This document shows positions 7,502 to 11,445 of a stretch of DNA of 11,445 nt, in pieces. The notes beneath the pieces were generated by a model. It saw only the letters and a list, made by a program, of their open reading frames with translations, was not told the origin of the DNA and searched no databases. How positions within the stretch are numbered: the stretch's first letter is position 1; each line of letters starts with the position of its first letter. The DNA comes from JAGMES01 sp023128035 (lineage in GTDB: Bacteria; Bacillota; Halanaerobiia; DY22613), in assembly GCA_030627905.1 (NCBI GenBank), contig DAOVRZ010000137.1, forward strand, positions 1-11,445. Reading direction: 5' to 3'. The translations under genes and the position numbers were made by a program.

Positions 7502-7613
7502 TATTTTACCTCCTTGTTTTGATAAGTATTTTTATTATTTAAGGAAAAATGTTCTATTTAAATATTCGACAATTTTTTTAAGTTTCCTTCTTTTTTCTCT
7601 AATAATTGGCAAA

Positions 7614-7641
7614 AATATAGTATAGTCATAATATATTGCAA
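7614..7641 (-). promoter_or_regulatory. Candidate promoter of the AOR-GRE operon
   Basis: On the minus strand TTGCAA (7641-7636), a 16-base spacer and TATATT (7619-7614), about 110 bases upstream of the AOR start. The leader between them is AT-rich with no clear riboswitch or operator. I looked for a sigma-54 -24/-12 element and did not find one. Confidence 0.4.
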
Positions 7642-7688
7642 GCCTAATTTAAAAAAATCATATTTTTTCCATCAATAACTTCATTTAA

Positions 7689-9227
7689 CTATTTTATACT
7701 ACTTACTTGAATTTTTAAATATCTGGACCATTGTCTAGTCAATCCCATTCCTGAAAGATAAATATCCGGGATATGGTATCTTATCGGTTCACTTGATTTT
7801 CTTTGATGTGACTTTAACACACCAATTTCAATTAAATGGTCTATAGTCGTTTTTACTTTACCACTTTCCACTCCACACTCAACTAAAGCACTCTTCAAAT
7901 CATCTTCACAAACAGGAAATGTTTTTTGAAAATTTTTAATTTCTTTCAAAATATTCTTATACTCTCCATACTCCTCTAAAAGTTCGCTAACACTATCTTC
8001 AGAAACTTCTTTCATAACTAATTCAAAATTTTTAGGACTAATTAATGTATTTTCATCAACTTTACTTCCGCATTGATTTATTTCTCTTTTAGCAGCATAT
8101 GAGAAAAGCGCTAAAATACTACGTGGAACAATAGTACCTTGATTATCTGCAAGATGATTACGTATCCAATTGTAAGAGTAAACTTTATTGCCTTTGCCCA
8201 TTTTTTCCCCTACAATTATTTTAAGAAGTTCTTTATTTAATTTAATATCTTCTCTCGAAACATACCTAATTTTTTCATCTGGTATTGACAGAGTAAAACC
8301 TATATGACTTAAGACAGTTTCTAATAATTGAGCCATATCAGTTGAATTTTCTGCCATCCTCTTCCACACCATAGCTAGCAAAGAATCATAGTTCCATGTT
8401 AGATTGGTAGTATAATTTCTTAATTTTACTTTATCATCTAAGCCTTCTCCAACTTCCTTTTTAAAGATATCCTCCCTCAAAAAAATCTTTGCCCGAATGT
8501 TTTGGTAACGATTAAAATATTCAAACCAAAGAGAAATTAACGTAGAAATTATTGTACCTCTTACTTCTTTAGAAATTAAGATATCTAATGCATCATAAAC
8601 AAGAATAATCCTTTTATTTTCTCTTTCTAGAGTGTGTTGGAGAAAAGCAAAAAAATCTTCTATAAGCGCTGCCAGTGAATTGTCTTTTGCAAATTCTTTT
8701 AACTCATTAATTGAGCAATTTTTAAGTTTTTTAATCTCTTCTCGAACATTCTGAATGCTTTCATAATTTTTTAATATAGATCGTGCTGCTAAACATCTCC
8801 AATAATTTCGGATTGTTGTACTACTATCCTCAACAGATTGAAAATTTACTTTTGAAGGAAACTCAGAACTATTTTTCAAACCTGTAATCCATTCTGTTCC
8901 CTCAATCAATTCAACAGAAACCTCTAAATAGTTAGCTACTTCTTTCGCATATTCTGGATGTGCTAGAACAGAAAAGAGGGCGGTTTTTCCACTACCCTTT
9001 TGGCCTAAAATTAAAAATCTATCTGCTTCAAAGATAAACCGATGATCCTGTCTTGGATAAAATCTTTTTCGCAAATCTTCTTGAGTATTAAACTCATTTT
9101 CGGCAGCAGCACTTTCGTTAGGGATAATATTTGCAATTGAGTTTAATAGACTTTTTCTTTGAGCATCATCAATATATACTTTTTTATCATCTTGACTTTG
9201 ATATTCGCTAGCAATTAAATTGGCCAA
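7689..9227 (-). CDS. P-loop ATPase, probably the C-terminal part of a broken ParA-ATPase protein
   Basis: 512 residues with an intact Walker A (GQKGSGKT, 75-82) and Walker B (RIILVYDALD, 206-215), preceded by a FxPRQDHRFIFEADRFLILG lead-in. The C-terminal ~120 residues look like a winged-helix region. The architecture resembles the Sll1717-type bacterial P-loop ATPases; the function is unknown. The only candidate start is TTG at 9227, with no Shine-Dalgarno. The frame stays open another 16 codons upstream to 9275 without ATG or GTG. The residues there (LLEFNSEENPYRVLANLI) read like the linker after a ParA-type domain. So it was probably once the second half of a single long polypeptide whose ParA half is the fragment at 9253-9621. 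Whether it is still expressed is unclear. Proteins pairing a ParA-like and a second NTPase domain are frequent in defence or signalling loci, but nothing here proves that. Confidence 0.65.
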   Translation of the reverse strand: MANLIASEYQSQDDKKVYIDDAQRKSLLNSIANIIPNESAAAENEFNTQEDLRKRFYPRQDHRFIFEADRFLILGQKGSGKTALFSVLAHPEYAKEVANYLEVSVELIEGTEWITGLKNSSEFPSKVNFQSVEDSSTTIRNYWRCLAARSILKNYESIQNVREEIKKLKNCSINELKEFAKDNSLAALIEDFFAFLQHTLERENKRIILVYDALDILISKEVRGTIISTLISLWFEYFNRYQNIRAKIFLREDIFKKEVGEGLDDKVKLRNYTTNLTWNYDSLLAMVWKRMAENSTDMAQLLETVLSHIGFTLSIPDEKIRYVSREDIKLNKELLKIIVGEKMGKGNKVYSYNWIRNHLADNQGTIVPRSILALFSYAAKREINQCGSKVDENTLISPKNFELVMKEVSEDSVSELLEEYGEYKNILKEIKNFQKTFPVCEDDLKSALVECGVESGKVKTTIDHLIEIGVLKSHQRKSSEPIRYHIPDIYLSGMGLTRQWSRYLKIQVSSIK

Positions 9228-9252
9228 AACGCGATACGGATTTTCTTCACTA

Positions 9253-9621
9253 TTAAATTCTAATAATTTTTGCAGTCATAACCCGAGGTAATACAAGTCT
9301 TAAGCCTGCCATATTTTGTTCGTTTCCATAAGACAACAATACAGCAAGATCTGAATATTTACTTAGCATCAAACCACCCACATCATTAATACCAGTTCGT
9401 GCATCCATAAAAATAAAATCTGGATTAAAACGGGTTGAAATTTGATCTAATAAATCTATAATAGGATTTTCTTCTTGTTGATAAAGCGGCATTCCAAAAT
9501 CTATCCTAGCAATTTGTTCCATATAGTTTTCGGAATTTTCCTGAGTAAGTTTTAATGCAGGCATAATATATACTGGACAGTCAATAGTTTTTTTGGAAAT
9601 TTCATAAAAAAATATAACTCT
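9253..9621 (-). pseudogene. ParA/MinD-like NTPase fragment (Walker A region missing, frameshifted at the 3' end)
   Basis: The segment PVYIMPALK ... NPDFIFMDARTGINDVGGLML ... GNEQNMAGLRLVLP is the middle of a KGGVGR-type ParA-like domain, including the Walker B/switch region (DARTG). An ATG at 9564 is available, but homology starts before it: the frame is open up to a TGA at 9624-9622 and the residues IDCPVYI upstream fit the family. The Walker A P-loop and the first ~100 or more residues are absent. At the 3' end the frame stops at 9253, while the ATPase frame, shifted by one base, is open from 9275. The two probably belonged to one protein. The last strand and helix of the ParA fold are also missing at this junction, so an internal deletion is likely in addition to the frameshift. 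Non-functional as an NTPase. Confidence 0.7.
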
Positions 9622-9729
9622 TCAAGCTGATTTTGTGGTATCTTTTAGCTAGTAAACAAAAAAGGAGTTACGTCATCAGTGTAGAGTGATATTTATTGAT
9701 TGGCCCACAAAAAGTAGTCGCACAAGAGC

Positions 9730-9909
9730 TTGCATTGGTTTGTTGTTATTGTAATTGGATTTATGATTCGTGCAGATACTTTAGGAGTCACTTCAGTTAT
9801 ACGTGATTTATCAATTGCACCTACCTCTTATCCTGCAATGATGCACTTTTTCCGCTCACACTCATGGAATCTTGATAATCTAAGAAATCAATGGATCTGG
9901 ACAGTTAAA
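9730..9909 (+). pseudogene. Transposase fragment
   Basis: The frame from 9730 encodes WFVVIVIGFMIRADTLGVTS, then SVIRDLSIAP and MMHFFRSHSWNLDNLR. This closely resembles the N-terminal region of a widespread clostridial DDE transposase type (…GVTSIIRDL…HFFRS..W…). No ATG begins it: a TAG stop lies at 9715-9717 and the start listed is a TTG. After about residue 60 (WTVKS) the recognisable pattern stops, although the frame stays open to 10002. It lacks the catalytic DDE region and is a remnant. An AAAGGAG at 9661-9666 may be the original ribosome binding site. The insertion may account for the loss of the 5' part of the ParA-like gene, which begins about 100 bp away on the other strand. Confidence 0.6.
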
Positions 9910-10010
9910 AGTTTTATTTACTTATTTCGCCATTCATTTTGCTTTACCTTCTGTTTATTGTATAATTCCAATGTTGAGATTCTAAATTTAAAACTAATTT
10001 AACGTAAATT

Positions 10011-10124
10011 GTCAAGAAGTCCTTCATCCTCTAAAGGTGGAGGATGAATTCTATTATTAGGCTATGATTATTGAAGCAAGAAGCCCCCCACCTCTTAGCA
10101 ATGCGTAGGTGGCGGATAGTTCAC
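10011..10124 (+). mobile_element. Orphan right end of an IS200/IS605- or IS607-type element, with omega-RNA-like hairpins
   Basis: Two hairpins stand in tandem. TTCATCCTC (10023-10031) pairs with GAGGATGAA (10040-10048), and CCACCT (10088-10093) pairs with AGGTGG (10107-10112), extended by flanking C and G runs. The segment closes with AGTTCAC (10118-10124). A C-rich/G-rich hairpin followed by TAGTTCAC is the form I know from the right ends of tnpB-carrying elements in clostridia, where the same DNA encodes the 3' part of the omega RNA that guides TnpB. No tnpB or tnpA reading frame is beside it. If it were a guide RNA, the guide would be the flank from 10125. Assignment rests on pattern memory. 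Confidence 0.5.
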
Positions 10125-10192
10125 GTGCATGAATCATTTCTTTTTCATAATAACATAGTTTTAAACTCCCTGAGGTAACATATTTAAAACAA

Positions 10193-10223
10193 AAAAAATG
10201 GCACTTAGTAGATGCCATTTTTT
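10193..10223 (-). terminator. Intrinsic terminator of the HD-GYP gene (symmetrical, may act both ways)
   Basis: A perfect 11-bp stem (10193-10203 with 10213-10223) contains TGGCA/TGCCA and a 9-base loop, with A-tract and T-tract on the two sides, directly after the HD-GYP stop codon. On the minus strand the stem runs into a run of eight T. Confidence 0.9.
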
Positions 10224-10225
10224 CC

Positions 10226-11296
10226 TTAACTCTTCATAAAAAGCTGATCATACTTCCCAGCAGACAATAATCCTAATAAAACTTTCACAATCTCAGGATC
10301 AAACTGTTTTCCAGAACACCTTTCTAATTCCTCAATTATCTCTTGCTTCTCCATCGCTGCTTTATAAACCCTACCATGTGTCATCACATCAAATGCATCT
10401 GTCACCGCCAACAAGCGCGCTCCCAGAGGAATTTTTTCAGCTCTTAACCCATGTGGATATCCTGCACCATCAAATCTTTCGTGATGATGTAAAATAACAT
10501 GTAAATAATTTTTAAAGATCTTCAGATCACTTAATAGCTCCATCCCTTTGACGGTATGATCTTTAATAGTCTCAAATTCCTCAAAAGTTAGGCTGGAAGG
10601 CTTATTTAATACAGAATCTGGAATCCAAATTTTTCCAACGTCATGTAGTCTAGCAATCTGTACTAATTTTCCAATCTCGAATCTTGAAAAACCACACGCT
10701 TTCGCCAGATCTTCAGTATATTTAGAAACACGATTACAATGATCAACGGTATAATGATCTTTGGCATCAATTACTTTCATGAAACTATTTATTAACTGAA
10801 AGAAGTTATCATGTTGATTAAAATAAGCAAAAAGCAAATTTTTAAATAGCAATAGGGTAGCTAGTATAAGTACAAAAGTTATCTCTCCAAATGATGAATA
10901 TACATGGTAAAGAATATATGCTAAAATAATCGATAAAGTTGCTCCACGTACCAATTCCCATAGATAAATTAGATTTATATTAGTTAAGCCATCTTCTGAA
11001 TCTAGCCAAATAATTGTCGTTAGTAATAACAAATTCGTTAATGAATATACAAAACCTGCGATAAAAAAGTTCAGTATTAGCGAAGAACCTTGCACATGAA
11101 AAAACATATTTAAACTTAAACTAGAAACACTTGAAATAAATCCAACCATGGAAAGGTTAAAGATAAATTCTATCATATCAAAATTTTTAAAACTATTTAA
11201 TGTAATTCCTGCAAATAGAGTTATTAGCGTTGCCCAGAAGGGGCCAAAAACTAAAGTCATAATGAACAAAAAAGGTATTTTGAAGGATATGCTCAT
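10226..11296 (-). CDS. HD-GYP domain cyclic-di-GMP phosphodiesterase, membrane-anchored, probably N-terminally shortened
   Basis: 356 residues. Residues 5-160 are strongly hydrophobic with about five transmembrane segments; residues 165-345 are an HD-GYP domain that hydrolyses cyclic di-GMP. The metal-binding set looks complete: His186 (VDHCNRV), His218-Asp219 with Lys222 (LHDVGK), His247 (KDHTVKG), His271-His272 and Asp300 (VTDAFD). The signature HHERFDGAGYP covers 271-281. So the domain should be active. The membrane part begins directly at SISFKIPF...FGPFWATL; in related sensors this stretch normally follows two more membrane helices, roughly 50 residues. The frame is open upstream for 13 codons (DARAQFLSRPEDK, plausibly homologous) to a TGA at 11338-11336, with no start codon, and the ATG at 11296 has only a weak AGAAGA before it. 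A 5' truncation or frameshift is likely. A strong terminator follows. Confidence 0.88.
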   Translation of the reverse strand: MSISFKIPFLFIMTLVFGPFWATLITLFAGITLNSFKNFDMIEFIFNLSMVGFISSVSSLSLNMFFHVQGSSLILNFFIAGFVYSLTNLLLLTTIIWLDSEDGLTNINLIYLWELVRGATLSIILAYILYHVYSSFGEITFVLILATLLLFKNLLFAYFNQHDNFFQLINSFMKVIDAKDHYTVDHCNRVSKYTEDLAKACGFSRFEIGKLVQIARLHDVGKIWIPDSVLNKPSSLTFEEFETIKDHTVKGMELLSDLKIFKNYLHVILHHHERFDGAGYPHGLRAEKIPLGARLLAVTDAFDVMTHGRVYKAAMEKQEIIEELERCSGKQFDPEIVKVLLGLLSAGKYDQLFMKS

Positions 11297-11337
11297 TTTA
11301 TCTTCTGGTCGGGATAGAAACTGGGCGCGCGCATCTC

Positions 11338-11445
11338 ATGAATAAAGAAAGGAAAATGTTATCCGAATCATTTAACGATCTATCTTTATCAATGACAGAG
11401 AGGAAGATAGATAAACCTTCTGCCGGCTATTCTGACCCTTTGCCA
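11338..11445 (+). CDS. Unrecognised reading frame running off the right edge
   Basis: An ATG at 11338 opens a frame of 36 codons to the window end, starting MNKERKMLSESF and ending KPSAGYSDPLP. It is hydrophilic and charged. No convincing Shine-Dalgarno precedes the first ATG; GAAAGG lies just before an internal ATG at codon 7, but too close. It is divergent from the HD-GYP gene and begins exactly where that gene's homology stops, so it could belong to an inserted element that removed the HD-GYP 5' end. I do not recognise the family, and it could also be a chance open frame. Confidence 0.3.
   Translation, partial: MNKERKMLSESFNDLSLSMTERKIDKPSAGYSDPLP

Noticed and set aside
7655..7675. AT-only stem AAAAAT/ATTTTT after the ATPase stop as a terminator
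   Set aside because: The stem is 6 to 7 A-T pairs with no G-C pair, too weak to call.
7502..7688. A sigma-54 promoter or metal/cofactor riboswitch before the AOR gene
   Set aside because: No GG-N10-GC element with correct spacing is visible, and the 187-bp gap has no stable structured region beyond weak AT-only stems.
11297..11445. A cyclic-di-GMP riboswitch upstream of the HD-GYP gene
   Set aside because: The minus strand contains GGCAAAGG and AGCCGGC, which faintly recall GEMM motifs, but the conserved order and the tetraloop/receptor parts are not present.
1..11445. CRISPR array, tRNA or rRNA genes
   Set aside because: No regularly spaced repeat units, tRNA cloverleaf-like segments or ribosomal RNA sequence were seen on either strand.

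Overview
The window is AT-rich DNA from what looks like a strictly anaerobic Gram-positive bacterium (Bacillota; a clostridial or Halanaerobium-like lineage is my guess). Three things point that way: strong AGGAGG-type ribosome binding sites, an oxygen-sensitive glycyl radical enzyme beside a tungsten aldehyde:ferredoxin oxidoreductase, and clostridial-type mobile element debris. Nearly all genes lie on the minus strand.

Left edge (1-239): the first 24 codons of an IS607-type transposase (minus strand, running off the window), with its upstream region holding two candidate promoters and a small palindrome. Positions 240-1349 encode a DUF6765 protein of unknown function. Between it and the next gene sits a 205-bp element made of long inverted repeats (29-bp perfect core arms).

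Central operon (7501 to 1623, minus): AOR-family tungsten oxidoreductase, glycyl radical enzyme (GRE), a small SCP2-like protein and a GRE-activating radical SAM enzyme. The genes are 28 bp apart or overlapping, with one candidate promoter before the AOR gene. The GRE has the Cys-x-Glu active site of the eliminase-type GREs rather than the Cys-Cys of pyruvate formate-lyase. The combination suggests a pathway in which the GRE generates an aldehyde that the AOR oxidises to an acid while reducing ferredoxin. The SCP2-like protein hints at a hydrophobic substrate or ligand. The substrate is unknown; this is the most interesting part of the window.

Decay zone (7689-10190): a P-loop ATPase reading frame preceded by a frameshifted, N-terminally truncated ParA-like fragment, together probably the remains of one long ParA-ATPase protein. 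Next come a transposase fragment on the plus strand and an orphan IS200/IS605- or IS607-like right end with two hairpins resembling an omega RNA.

Right side (10193-11445): a clear intrinsic terminator, an HD-GYP cyclic-di-GMP phosphodiesterase that seems to lack its first transmembrane segments, and the start of an unrecognised plus-strand reading frame running off the window.
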